Source: Termitomyces sp. T153
Taxonomy: Eukaryota > Basidiomycota > Agaricomycetes > Agaricales > Lyophyllaceae
Direction of reading: 5' to 3'
Assembly (NCBI GenBank): GCA_018296165.2
Contig: JACKQL020000038.1
Location: 186,001 to 250,000 of the forward strand
DNA length: 64,000 nucleotides
Each line of letters starts with the position of its first letter. Position 1 is the first letter of the stretch. The notes under the pieces were generated by a model. The model saw nothing but the letters and a program-made list of their open reading frames with translations, had not been told where the DNA came from and searched no databases. The position numbers and the translations under genes are program-made. Shown here piece by piece: positions 1 through 11,090 of this stretch.

Positions 1-701
1 TGGTTGGAGCTCATTGTATTCAGTATTGGCGTGCCTGCAAAGCAGTGGGAGCGAAGTGCATGCTTTATATACGGAGCTTGAGAGATCGAGCTTCCAAGAC
101 GTCGCTGCTTGCTAATTATGTCACGAGTCAAACTGTGCATGAGAGAACTTGTCATGACTATCACTCAATCTGATCACGGGTGATATGAGTCACGCATAAT
201 GGACGAGATCGTTCAGGTCGGCGATTCTATCCCCCGAGAATAACTAGCGAAGGGATTAAAGCGAAGATAAGGAGGCTATCAGTACTAGTAACAAATCTCG
301 AGGAATAGAGTATCTCGAGGAATAGAGTAAGTACTGTTGGCATGCGGTGTCCACGACACAACACGCATAAAGAAACGATAGCATTATCTCCAGTCATACC
401 AGACATACACCTGCGATAGCTTGCATGTTAACAAGCAACTGTACCGCTGGTATGTTGGTTACTAAATCAATATCTGGCCAGGGCTGTTTGTATTGCTTAT
501 AACCAGATGAGCGTACTTACACATAGGGGTTAGAGATTAAACCGCACAACCCGGGCTCAAGCCAAAGTGATCCATCCAATCTTGATTTTCGCACAGAGAA
601 AAATCGAGATGCAACAATTGTTAATTTTTGCTTTGACTTCACAATCATAAAAAGGGTACGAGGAATAAACGTAGTATGGTTCGCTATATGTCAGAACTCT
701 C
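1..701. other. Left edge, no gene recognised
   Basis: I see no coding segment here with recognisable similarity or intron structure. The stretch is the downstream side of the oxygenase gene that ends at 702. The only structure noticed is a short tandem duplication at 295-328. Confidence 0.4.
295..328. repeat. 17-bp tandem duplication
   Basis: The 17-mer ATCTCGAGGAATAGAGT occurs twice back to back (295-311 and 312-328) without mismatch. The function is unknown; a simple replication slippage event would explain it. Confidence 0.8.
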
Positions 702-2249
702 TCAATAGCTAGCCGCCAGTCGTTTCATGAAATGACCACCGGCCTAGGTGTCATACCATTAGATATCCCCCAAGCACCAACGTTGAAAAACAGAGACACA
801 CCACGATGGGCTCATATCGTTTGGGATGTTTGTCAGACCATGTACCTGGAATAGTATCAATCACAGTGGAGAAATCCTTCCAGAAGTGAGCTCAAACGTC
901 TCCGTCTAAACATTTGAAGCTTACGGGGCACACAAACTACAACAGAACAATGGGTGATGAATGAAGATCGGCTAAATTCCAACGGTACGTGCTTACGTAT
1001 GGGATTGAGTATCGCTCTGGAACCATACCATCTTCATTTGTGACATTCGGTGGAGCTCGCACGCGGTGAATTGTGCTGCGTATGGTATCGTTCGACCCTA
1101 TTCGAAACGGGTTTATTGAACGAAAGAGTGATGTAACAAACATCATTGGGTACACACATCGCATGAGAAGATCTCCAGCGTTCACGACAATGGATCCTGG
1201 AAAAGGCGGGACGGGCTGGGATCTAATTAGTGTATATGTCGATGGGCAGGTGAGAGGCAAACGCGCACCAGGAACGAACCGGGAGTACTTGGATCTTCAA
1301 CTTCAAGACCACCTACATCATCTTGAAAGACGATCTATGCCCCAAGTGTGAATGTGTTGAGAAAAGTTGAGGTTAAAGAATGATACAAACGGTGATCGAC
1401 CCATAGTCAGAATGACCGTCAATTCGAGTGATTCGATTCATCTCCAGAGCTTCCGACGGGACGCTGAAAATTTGGTCAATATTTCATCTTGCAGATCGAA
1501 TGAAAACTAAGTGTCGGTATACCTTGGATAACGAAGGAGGCGAAGCTGATTGTCTGGCTTTGTGTGGTACTGTACGAGATAGTCTTCGGGAATGTCGAGA
1601 GCAATAGCGAGCGCTCTCAAAATGGCCTTTTGTAGCTCGAAAACATTCTACATAGAAGGACAGGAGTGAGTTTGTACTTTATGAGAGATGGGCACTTACC
1701 CAGAAGAAGTCCAGGCAAGCTTTCTTGAAGCCTGGAAGGACATTTTCAGGTAGCCAGATATTTGGCATTATCTCGTCTTCTTCGCGGCCACATTCAAAAC
1801 TCTCTTTCACATCTTGAAGGTGGGCGCGATTCTTGGCCAGACCTTTCGCGTCATCAAGGTTTTGCACAATTTTCTCCATACCAAGTGGTGAATATCCTGA
1901 AGATCAGGATCAATTACTTAAAGCGCAGGAGCAGAGTAAATGTTAGGAACCTCGATGATGAGTTCCGGACGGTGGATGTGGCGCTAGCATCTTTTCATCA
2001 AGAGAAAGAGAGAAGAACTTCTTTGACTAATGATAATCTGAGTGAATACTGATCACGTAGATCCATGTTACGCACCCAGTCAAACATGTTATCAATTTCA
2101 GACTGAGGGAATCCATGATTGATGAGATATACAAAGCCGATCTCCTGGAAAGACCTCAAAATCGCATTAGCCGCGATATTCTTGTCCGCGCCACTAAGAA
2201 AAGACGCGAAATCAACGACTTCAACAGGATTTCTCGACATATTGCTCAA
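702..2249 (-). CDS. 2-oxoglutarate/Fe(II)-dependent oxygenase, isopenicillin N synthase-like
   Basis: This is a multi-exon gene of the isopenicillin-N-synthase-like dioxygenase family, soluble enzymes that use Fe(II), O2 and 2-oxoglutarate to hydroxylate or desaturate small molecules. The first exon (2249 to about 2070) gives the N-terminal DIOX_N motif with FVYLINHGFP. Following exons read KKFFSLSLDEKMLAPHPP, then GYSPLGMEKIVQ, LVQYHTKPDNQLRLLRYP, the iron-binding HSDYGSIT (HxD), GSIVVNAGDLLMRW, the distal iron ligand in STIHRV, and the 2-oxoglutarate-binding ERYSIPY (RxS). The last two small exons add FVCPDFSTVIDTIPG and a C-terminus ending at the TGA at 702-704. About nine short introns with GT..AG ends join all pieces in frame, so the gene looks intact. 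The substrate cannot be told. It lies next to an alpha/beta hydrolase on the opposite strand. Confidence 0.85.
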
Positions 2250-2805
2250 GATACTGATAGATTCACGATGTTGTGAAGATATGAGTGTTTTGAAAGCCGA
2301 AACGTTAATAGATGGTTGTAGTGAGCCAGAGTGAGGCTGACGTAGGAAAAACTTGAGCTTGGATATATCAAGGAACTTCAGATGGCTCCTGATATATACC
2401 TGTCGATACTATAGTGTGGACCGTATAATAAGCTTTTGACGAACCCAGAACCTAGCTCAAGTCAGGCTTAGCAAACGGGCGTAAATTTGATCTGCCAAAG
2501 GTAATTCATCCGGAAAATTGGCTGTATTCTGTGTTATTCCGTAAGAGGCTCCTCCTTCTGTTTGGCGAGTGTGAGACAAATCGTTACTTAAAGACACGTC
2601 AGGAGACAGGCAGCGCGTAAGATCTTGGTAGTGCATAAAGTTGTTGTGCCTGATCGATAGATTCGGACCGATTATCCCGGCCCCGGTCCAAGGCCAGTAC
2701 TTTCAATACTGCTTTGCGCCAGCTTGACGATCCATATCTTCCTTCTTGTGAATTCCATCTCTGTGGGTGTGAAAGTCGTTCTTAAATTGCACTTTCAAGT
2801 ACCTG
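2250..2805. promoter_or_regulatory. Divergent intergenic region, oxygenase / hydrolase
   Basis: This 0.55-kb gap lies between the start of the oxygenase (-) and the earliest plausible start of the hydrolase (+), so it should hold both promoters. I do not see a clear TATA box or repeated operator. Confidence 0.35.
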
Positions 2806-2808
2806 ATG

Positions 2809-3963
2809 ATGGGAATTCGGAAACCTTGTGACCGTTGCGAAATAGTATTACAAAGCACTGTTGACGCCGGCGCCGTCTTCCACAACGACTTGAAGGTCAT
2901 CACGGTTCGTTACTCTCATGGAGACAATTGCACAATTCAAATCAAGGGAAATTGTCGACACCATCGAACCAAGTATGTATATGTCAGATACCTTGCATCT
3001 GAGTCGGTCAACTTGAAGCTCATATATCGATTAGCACTCGGAGCGTTTCTCCCTCTGTTGGAGGCAAATCGCACCACGATTGAAGAGATACCACGAGAAA
3101 CTTTCCAATATGGACCTACAGACAGACACCAGGTGTGTCCTCTATCTGACATTCTGAATGTGTGAAGTCCAAATAGTTCGCATTTGCAGCTCGATGTGTA
3201 CTATCCTATCACCTCTTCCACTACGGGTAAGACACAGATTCTGGTCTGGGTATATGGCGGAGGCTTCGTTTCAGGGGAGCGCCGCTTACCTGCTCCCGCA
3301 AACCTGGGCTATGCCACTGTAGGGTCATTCTTCGCTCATCGAGGATTCATAGTCATCATCCCGGATTATCGTCTGGCTCCTTCCACGATATTCCCTGGTG
3401 CTGCGGAAGACGTCCGAGATGCCATTTCCTGGGTCATCAAGAACCCACAGCATCTTACGACACCCACTACGCCAAGTCCTGATACCAGAAATATCTTCTT
3501 GATGGGCCATTCTGCTGGTGCCGCCCATGCCTTTGCTTCACTCCTCCTTCCTCCAACTTCCGAGTCTGCGATGCAGCTCTCAAGCATCGCCGGACTTATT
3601 TTGCATGCTGGAATACATCTTTGGGAAAACTTTGATCTCAGTAATCCTTTCTTTGAAATAGTGGCACAGCATTACGGGGGAGCGGAATATGTGAACCAGA
3701 AATCATCCCTTGGACTATTGCGAAGTGCGTCCGCCGCTACGCTGGCAGCTCTGCCACGTATGTTACTAGTTGTGGCAGAGAAGGAACCAGAATGGATGTT
3801 GGAAGTTAATGAAGATTTTGGAAAGGTGCTTGAGACGAGTACGGGAAAGAAACCTGCTTCATTGGTTGCTCTTGGTCATAATCATATCAGCCCGAACTGG
3901 GCAGTTTCGTCAGGACAGGGAGAAAGTTGGGCAGAAGATGTGATTGCATGGATCAGGGGATAA
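2809..3963 (+). CDS. Alpha/beta hydrolase of the lipolytic (HSL-like) type
   Basis: This is a putative carboxylesterase/lipase. Two exons are clear. The first ends with FQYGPTDRHQ; a 55-60-nt intron (GTGTGT..GCAG, about 3132-3189) follows, then LDVYYP and the oxyanion segment WVYGGGFVSG. The nucleophile elbow GHSAG is at about 3507-3521 and the likely catalytic histidine is in GHNHIS near 3880. The acid is probably within EKEPEWM. Two things are odd. The oxyanion motif reads YGGG where HGGG is usual, and the true start is unclear: the 5' exon is open up to ATGs at 2806/2809, but family members usually start only about 45 residues before the RHQLDVYYP segment, so the real start may lie in a small upstream exon. 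The stop is TAA at 3961-3963. Likely substrate: an acyl or aryl ester. Confidence 0.75.
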
Positions 3964-4139
3964 ATTAAACAGAGTTTCTCGACTAAATCGATGTATGTAC
4001 AGTACAAGAACCAGTGTTCTCTATCACACAGGTTTGAATCTACAGCAGGATCAAAGTCGATCTCGAGCTCTCGAGTATGAGAGTGGACCTTTTTCTTGAG
4101 GGATAGCCCAGAGAAGGACTTTTTTAATGAGGGCTTCAT

Positions 4140-5600
4140 GCATGACCCACTGACAAAGTCTGATTACCTCTCATCCTGAACCCATACTATTTGAGGTTCA
4201 ATGTACATGCCCCCACAAGCCATGCTCTTCAGTTGAATCAATGTACTTGTATAATAAGCAATAGTTGCAAAGACAGGAAGAGAAACAATGCTGGTGTGTT
4301 TCAACATTTTCCATGAGTTAGATTGACCAGACAACAAGAATCTTGGCTTTAGCACAACCTGACTTGTTAGGTGTTCTGGTAACCATCCAGGTGTTGCCTG
4401 GTGAGAATTGATCTATTGTGCACATATACCTTGAAGTTTATTTCCAAACCCAGCAATGACTGTCTGTTGTGCTATCCACAAATTGATATTTGTAGGAGGT
4501 GTTGTATGACATATTCCAGCAGCTTGGTACTCTTTTATTTCTATGAAGGAGATATCAGAAAGTATAAGGATTCTCATGTCTTGTGAGTACCTCCTGGTTG
4601 TAATAACAGTGGGATCAATGATATGAGACTGATACACCATAGGTAGGGGTTTTGCCCCATGGTTGTGTAATAATATTTCAGATCACACAACTGTGTTAGG
4701 CAAAAATGTAGAGATTAATGCATGGAAGTTGTTCAAACTGATATATGTTGTTGAACTGCAAGAAGACTTGGAAGATTTGTCCACAAGCTGGATTTGAGAC
4801 ATCAAGTTTATACAATAACAAACCCAGTAGGAACAAATCTGGATGTTGAATATGAATTGAGGGTGTAGAAGCGGTAGTGAGTTTACATTTGTGGACAGTT
4901 CCAAAATGAATGGGCAATTATATGCAGCATATAATGGCAGCTCTTTGTAAAAATGATACCTTTGTTATTTGACCAATATTGATCAGCTTCATACAGAGTC
5001 TGGAAGTCCATAGTGAGCCATCTAGTCCATCTTGCGATTTGTTTGGGGATGCTTTTTAATGCACTTTCAGCTTTCCATGACCCTTCGAAGTATGGAAGTG
5101 GACTGGAAAGAGTGAAAGAGCTGTAATACTTGCAGAAGTAATACATCTGCCAAGCTCCTTTACTTCCAGAAAGAAGTGAAGGACCTCTACAATGATACTG
5201 GCTCTTATGAGAGGCTCTTCTTCAAACCCTGCCTGAATGGCGAAGCGGCTGAAGATACTCCTTTTCGTCAAAATTTCTTGTATTCTGGCCCGAGATGCCA
5301 TGGCATGTTCATTTGCTGCCATAGGGAGGAAGCATTTCATATGGAGGCTCGCCGAAGGCTGAAAAGAGGTTGGGAGCTCCATTCAGGAGGACTAAAGCTG
5401 CAGAGGTTGGTCAATGTCTGACAGCCTGAGTAATCTTTTGAATCTTGATAGCATATTCCGAGACAATTATCTAGCAAGCTTCCAGCAGTAGTATTGAATG
5501 ACATCGTCCGTCCATCTTCACTGTGACCACGAACTGCGACGTTCATTCGTTGATATTCTACCTGAGGGTGACTGGGAACCACCGTTCAAGCCGTCTGTCA
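4140..5600 (-). mobile_element. CpG-poor transposon debris, minus-strand coding remnants
   Basis: This AT-rich stretch is almost free of CG dinucleotides between about 4150 and 5000, unlike the genes on either side. Minus-strand frames are broken into pieces: one block at 5382-5056 contains RARIQEILTKRSIFSRFAI, another at 5146-4883 contains HYMLHIIAHSFWN, which weakly recalls the LLHI-D-I-x-GPVW region of large basidiomycete DNA-transposon transposases. Further pieces continue to about 4164. No terminal repeats were found. I read it as an old element decayed by deamination; the family assignment is a guess. Confidence 0.35.
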
Positions 5601-6155
5601 GCGACTCGCCAAATTTAGACCTCTAGACTGAGAATCATGTTGTATTCCGCGTTAGAATCCGGTGAAAAATTATGGTTGTCAGGAGGCTAATTAGAGCTTG
5701 AGGCCTGAGGACTTGAATTGTCCATCAGACTGATCAAGAAAGGAATTGATCGCGAAGTGCCAAACTATGTAATCATTGAGTATTATCCAAATATTATCGA
5801 TTCATCTCTTGGATATGTACCTTGACTCTATAGGTAAACGTTACAAACCGGGAACGTTGACCTACCACCGTGCACCTACTGACTGTCAGTCCTACAAGGA
5901 CCACGATAGTTGCCACTCATTCCAGTAGGTCTTGAACCTGCGATTCTCAATCGGAAGCTTTTGTGGTCGTCCCCAACCTTGTTCTGTGTTATTGATAGTC
6001 ACGCTCCTGGGAGCCTTGTTCGAAACTCTCAGTAAGTACCAGACTTTCACTCTGCCGCCTAGGAATAGGTCTGATGGTAACAGAAATTCGTCGGTGAGCG
6101 TTCTTGGCCGTCAACTAGAGGGAACGACGCATCTCAACGTTCGACGCCATCTACA
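5601..6155. promoter_or_regulatory. Upstream region of the RhoGEF gene
   Basis: No gene was recognised. The small open frame at 5932-6165 overlaps the RhoGEF start and has no features of a protein. The stretch should contain the RhoGEF promoter and 5' leader. Confidence 0.3.
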
Positions 6156-9100
6156 ATGTCACTGACGCGTAGTAACACTAGGCGAAGTCAATTGCGTTCC
6201 CCATTACCACATGTGGCGACATCACGTCCCTTCCTACCTCCGTCTCACTACGCCGCTGCCGCGGGTATTCCGTATGATGGAAACAAGCATTTTACAAATA
6301 CAGCGAAGGGCAACTCGAACGATCCATATACTCGCGCTTTTGTTTCTGCTTATCCTTATGATGCGGATCCTGATTCACAGTCTTCGTTTGAGTTCAAGCC
6401 TAGTACAACTGTGGAAGATAAGCCGTTGGTCCCGCCCAAGTTAACTCGACGCAGCCGACGTGAAAGCCTGCTCAATGACTTACCTCAGCTCGAAGCGAAC
6501 CTCCTTCCCTCTCTTCGTGACACCATTGACCGGATGACGAAATCTCCATCTCAACCAGAGCCTTCCAGCACATCCCACCTCGGCATACCTCGGCCTTCCG
6601 GAGCCTATCGATCTTCACGATCTTTGTCGCCATCATACGCGTCGCGGGAAAAACCAATAACAAAATCCGTTACTCCTGAGCCGTCCATGGGGGGACTCAA
6701 CTCCTCTATTGACGTCCTGACTCCGCGAACCAATACACCAGTCAAAGCACCAAGATCCACACTACGACCACCTGCCCCAAAATTACGCTCAAATGCTTCA
6801 GACAACTCGCCGCCTAGCACTCCTCGTAGCATACTCAAAAAAATGCCGACGCACGATGCTCCTCCGATTCCTGAAGGTGGGCTGAACCGCAGATCAACAG
6901 TAAGCGTAAGTCTTATGACTTGTTGTGTGTCATACGTTGACCGATCCTTCATTTGCAGAATGGTCCAAAACCAGCCATTCAAACATCACGTTCCAGGTCA
7001 CGCACGGATCCTGGCATTCTACCAAAAACCATCTCCGCTGCAAATCAAATCTCTACACCCACTGTTGTCGATGGCCTACCGACACCTCGCCAACAACCGT
7101 CTGGAATACCGCGCCTCCAATCTAGACGCACAGGAGCCGGCACCTGGTGGTCTACCGACGAATCTGATGGAGATGGCCAAGAGAAGCCACGAGGCAGAGA
7201 CCGTCGTCAGCTTATTGTTCCCCGTGGTGTTTCTCAGTCGACTTCCGAAAGTGAAAGTGAGAGACAGAAGGGGGCGCGAGTTGGGGTTAGACGAGATTTT
7301 ATCGGTGGCAACCAGTTGGTTGGGCTTGGAATCGGTCTCGGCTCGGAAAAGAAAAAGATGAAAGGCAGCTCTTTGCGTCAAACATCCACGCCGTCACATA
7401 CGGATATCTCTCTTAGATCAACGCGCCGTGTAACGGGTGACCGTACTCCGGTACAGTCAACAAGCTTTGCTTTTGACGTATCTTCCGAACACAAACAGCG
7501 TCGGGAAGCACTTCGTGATATCGTGTTGAATCTCAAGTTCGATGAAAATACGACAGAGACTGAAAGTGACTATGACGGAGAGGAGGGTGTAGCTATAAGC
7601 GGATCTCAGATTCTTACCGAAACAACACAGACACAGCGCCAGGCAGAACAAATAGTTGATGTCGACTCTGACTACGGACATGAATTTAAAGAGGCTAAAG
7701 TTTCTAGTACCTGCAGACTGCGTTCGAGGCGCGCAACTCGGGCACCGACACCCTCGTTCCTTGCACCATCCGATCCCGATAACACCAAAGCTCGTACACC
7801 TCTCCTCAATAAGCGTCATCTTGGACTTCCTCACACCCCAACCCTCAAGGCACAAACATCGTCTCAATATGAATCATCGAGGTCACCAATAATATCACAG
7901 ATCGACGCACCCGCCACTCCAGCGGCGTTACGACGACATTCTGTGTACCATCGTTCCGCGAGTCCCAGTGTGCCAACACCCGTGATCACCAACAACGATA
8001 ACGAAAATAAGAGGTTATCGGCGGATCGGCGGAGTTCGAGTGCTGGCGTGTTTGATAAGGGACAGCGTGGTTCGAGTCAACAGCGCAACGTCAATGTCAA
8101 CACTACCGCGGCTACCCCTACGAACGACGACAGGGAGTTTGAAGTCATTACCCCTGACTCTATTGGAGCATACAAAGACCGTCGAGATGACACTCATCCT
8201 CCGCTGCCACATGCGGAAAGCGACTTGTCGTCGGTGGGGAGTATGTATTGGGGTGACGACAGCGAATCTGAATTGAGCCCTGCGGCCGAGACGTTATTCC
8301 AGAAACTTGGCCAAGCAAGGGGGGATAGGAAAGTGAGCACTTGCTTCATTATTATCACCCATAGATCGATGTCTGATGGGGCAGTAGGCAAGTTCAGAGA
8401 AGGCTCTGCGTTCAAGTGTTGTATTCAGGACACCGAGCCCTTCGCCTGCGCCGATAGTGGATAACTCACGACAAACTCGCAGTGCGTCCCGATACGAAGA
8501 CCGTCGGCCTCGTTCGCGATTAGTTAGTCCGCCACTTCCGCCTCCCCCTCCAGCGCCCGTGGAGGTTACGAACGAGTACACCGCAGATGACACAGAGTTA
8601 CGACGGCAGGATGTGATTATCGAGATCCACGAATGCGAAGAGGCTTTTGTCAAGCGACTACAAGTTTTCGTACAGCTCTTTATCTTGCCCCTCCGCGTCC
8701 AGGACACCAAAGAATGGATCGCAGGCGTCCCTACTGAAATTGCGCGTCTCTTTGACTGGCTCGAGGATATTGTAGTTCTGCACACGCAGATCCTCGCGTC
8801 CCTAGCGTCGACTCGCGACGCGCAGTATCCCACCGTCGAGCGTATAGCCGAGTCGATTAGGGCTTTCGTACCGAGATTGGAGGTGTACCAGCCGTATCTT
8901 GTGAATCTGGAGTATGTAATTGGACTCGCGGAGGAGCTGTTTGAGATTGAAGCATGCGATTTTACGGAGTTTGTGAGACTTCAGGAGAAAGCGGAGGAGT
9001 GTGAGGGGTGGAATTTTCAGAGCTTTTTGATTGAGCCTGTTAATTTGCTCGCGAGGTTTCCGGGCTTGTTCAATGTGCGTACTGCTTGCTTTTTCTCTTT

Positions 9101-10744
9101 GATCATGATTTTTGGGGTTTTTTTTTTTGATCTTTTGTTTCGCATCTTGACGTTTGAGCGACAGAGGCTTTTGGAGCTTACACCGAAGAGCCATCGTGAT
9201 TATATGCCCACGCTGGCACTTGTACGCTCGACGGAGATGTTCATTCGGGTGATGACGGAGGTCAAGCTCCGTGAGGATGAGTATGATATGATTCAGCAGT
9301 TTGCGGCTCGAATACAGGGTCTTCCATCTTCAAGCCACCTCGCAACGAGGGAACGACGGCTCCTGCATCATGGGGTTCTTTATCTCGTGGATGTAGAAGC
9401 TAACGATCTACCTGCCGCCTCGGGCACTTCGGCGCTGTTCCGATATTTCCCGCCGGGGATGAAGGCTGCTAGTAGTGGTTGTGCGAATGGTAACGGTAAC
9501 AGCAACAGCAACAGTAACAAGGCAGGACTTGGTACTGCGGTTCATCAGACACTGGCGAATGGAAATGGACGTGCAAGATCGGGATCGACACGCTCGTCGT
9601 CGAGTACTGGTGTGACTCTTGGCTTGGGTTCTGGTTCTGGTTCTGGTTCTGGTTCTAGTTCTTCGGTTTTCTTTTCTTCGTTCAGGAAGGCGATGCCTAG
9701 GGGACGGCTGAAGCGACCGATGAAGATGAGTGAACGACCTGCGTCGCCGAGTCCGGCTCCGCGTGGTGGTGGGGCTGATAATGTTAATGTTAATGTTAAT
9801 GTGGACTTGAACTCGGACTCGGACTTGGGTATGAAGGCTCGTGGAACGCCGGTGAGAGTGTTTGTGTTTTCGGATCTGTTGGTTCTTGCTGCGCTTGGGT
9901 CTGGGTCTTGTTCTGGGTCTGAGTCTGGGTCTGGGAAACACGAAGACGAAGATGAAACATGGACACTGCTCAATCATATCGGTACGACGAGGATTCTGGA
10001 CGTGAAGCAATTGCTTGATTCGGATACTTATGGTTCATACTAGCTTTTTTCTTCTTAAAGTGTTGATCGATATTCACTGCTTTTGTTCTTTTTTCCTTTC
10101 GGTCTTTCGGTCTCGGTCCTTTACGCGCAGACGCAGACGCAGAACACAACCACAACCACGAAGACGCGAACCCCCACGCCCGCTCGATGACGATTGAAGT
10201 ATTCTCAGTAGACACACGGAAGATCAACCATGCGGCGAATCGGGATTTGGATAATAGCTCGATGACGATGTTTGTTCTTCGTCTTGAGGTTCCACCGTCG
10301 CGAGACCAGGAGTTGGAATCGGCGATATGTGAGTGGACGTCGTGTTTTGCTCGTTCGTGCCGCACGACGCTTGGCGCGCTTTGTACGCCTGTGCATCAGA
10401 GCCTTGGTCTCGGTTCTGGTCTCGGTGTTGGTTCTGGTCTTGGTCTTGGTCTTGGGTATGGGTATGGGTATGAGGCGGATGTGGAGGCGACGATGGATGT
10501 GCGGGAGGGTGTGAGAGCGCTGTTGGGGTGTGGGATGCCGTTGCCGAAGAGTCCGTCTATGGTTTTTAAGGGGAGTGTAGCTGCGGGGGCGGGGACGGGG
10601 GCGGGGGCGGTGAGTGTGATTGGAGCGGGGGAGGGGGAGAGGGAGAGGGAGGAGAGGGAGGAGAGGGAAGAGAGGGGGTGGTGGTCTGTGAGGTTTCGGC
10701 AGGTGTTTAGGGAGGTGGTGAGGAGGGAGGGGGGGCTGGGGTAG
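6156..10744 (+). CDS. Rho guanine nucleotide exchange factor (DH-PH)
   Basis: Predicted activator of Rho/Cdc42-type GTPases in polarity and cell-wall signalling. Exons fit as 6156-6905, 6959-8332, 8388-9074, 9165-10032 and 10131-10744, all joined in frame with GT..AG introns. The first about 750 residues are Ser/Pro/Arg-rich and probably disordered. The DH domain begins near 8610 (VIIEIHECEEAFVKRLQVF), continues with NFQSFLIEPVNLLARFPGLFN and resumes after the intron as RLLELTPKSHRDYMPTLALV. A PH domain follows (RRLLHHGVLYLVDVE ... VRVFVFSDLLVLA ... ILDVKQLL ... MTMFVLRLEV), split by a loop of more than 100 residues encoded by GGTTCT-type and AATGTT-type microsatellites. A second Gly/Leu-Gly/Tyr low-complexity run sits near 10400-10470, and the C-terminus is rich in Glu/Arg. 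The start at 6156 is the first ATG of the open exon. The C-terminal end is less certain than the DH core. Confidence 0.82.
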
Positions 10745-11090
10745 GAGTTGGTGATGGAATGTACGTACTTGTTGGTTTGTGGAATGTGAAAGTGTGTTTG
10801 TTTTTTTGGGTTTGACTGGTTGTTAAGAGTGAATCGAGTGATTTTTATCTTGATGGAGTGTACGTAGGGAAATAGTCTATAATTTATGTATTGATAGATG
10901 ACAACGTGATGTAATGCAACCACCCTGCACACAGCTGCTGAGGCCTCAGGCTCAAGTGCTGAATGTGAGTACAGTTGAAACTCTTATATCCCATGGCCCT
11001 TGTAGCCCATATTTGGGTCATCCACCAACTTGATTCGCAGGGGAATGTCGCAACTCTCCCATACTCCATAACCCATGGGCCTTTCAGGGG
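10745..11090. other. Intergenic region after the RhoGEF gene
   Basis: About 350 bp holding the RhoGEF 3' end and the approach to the pogo relic. No coding sequence was seen. Confidence 0.4.

Noticed and set aside
9408..10010. Arg-rich 200-codon minus-strand frame
   Set aside because: Antisense shadow of the RhoGEF low-complexity region; made of RTRTRT-type repeats produced by the microsatellites.
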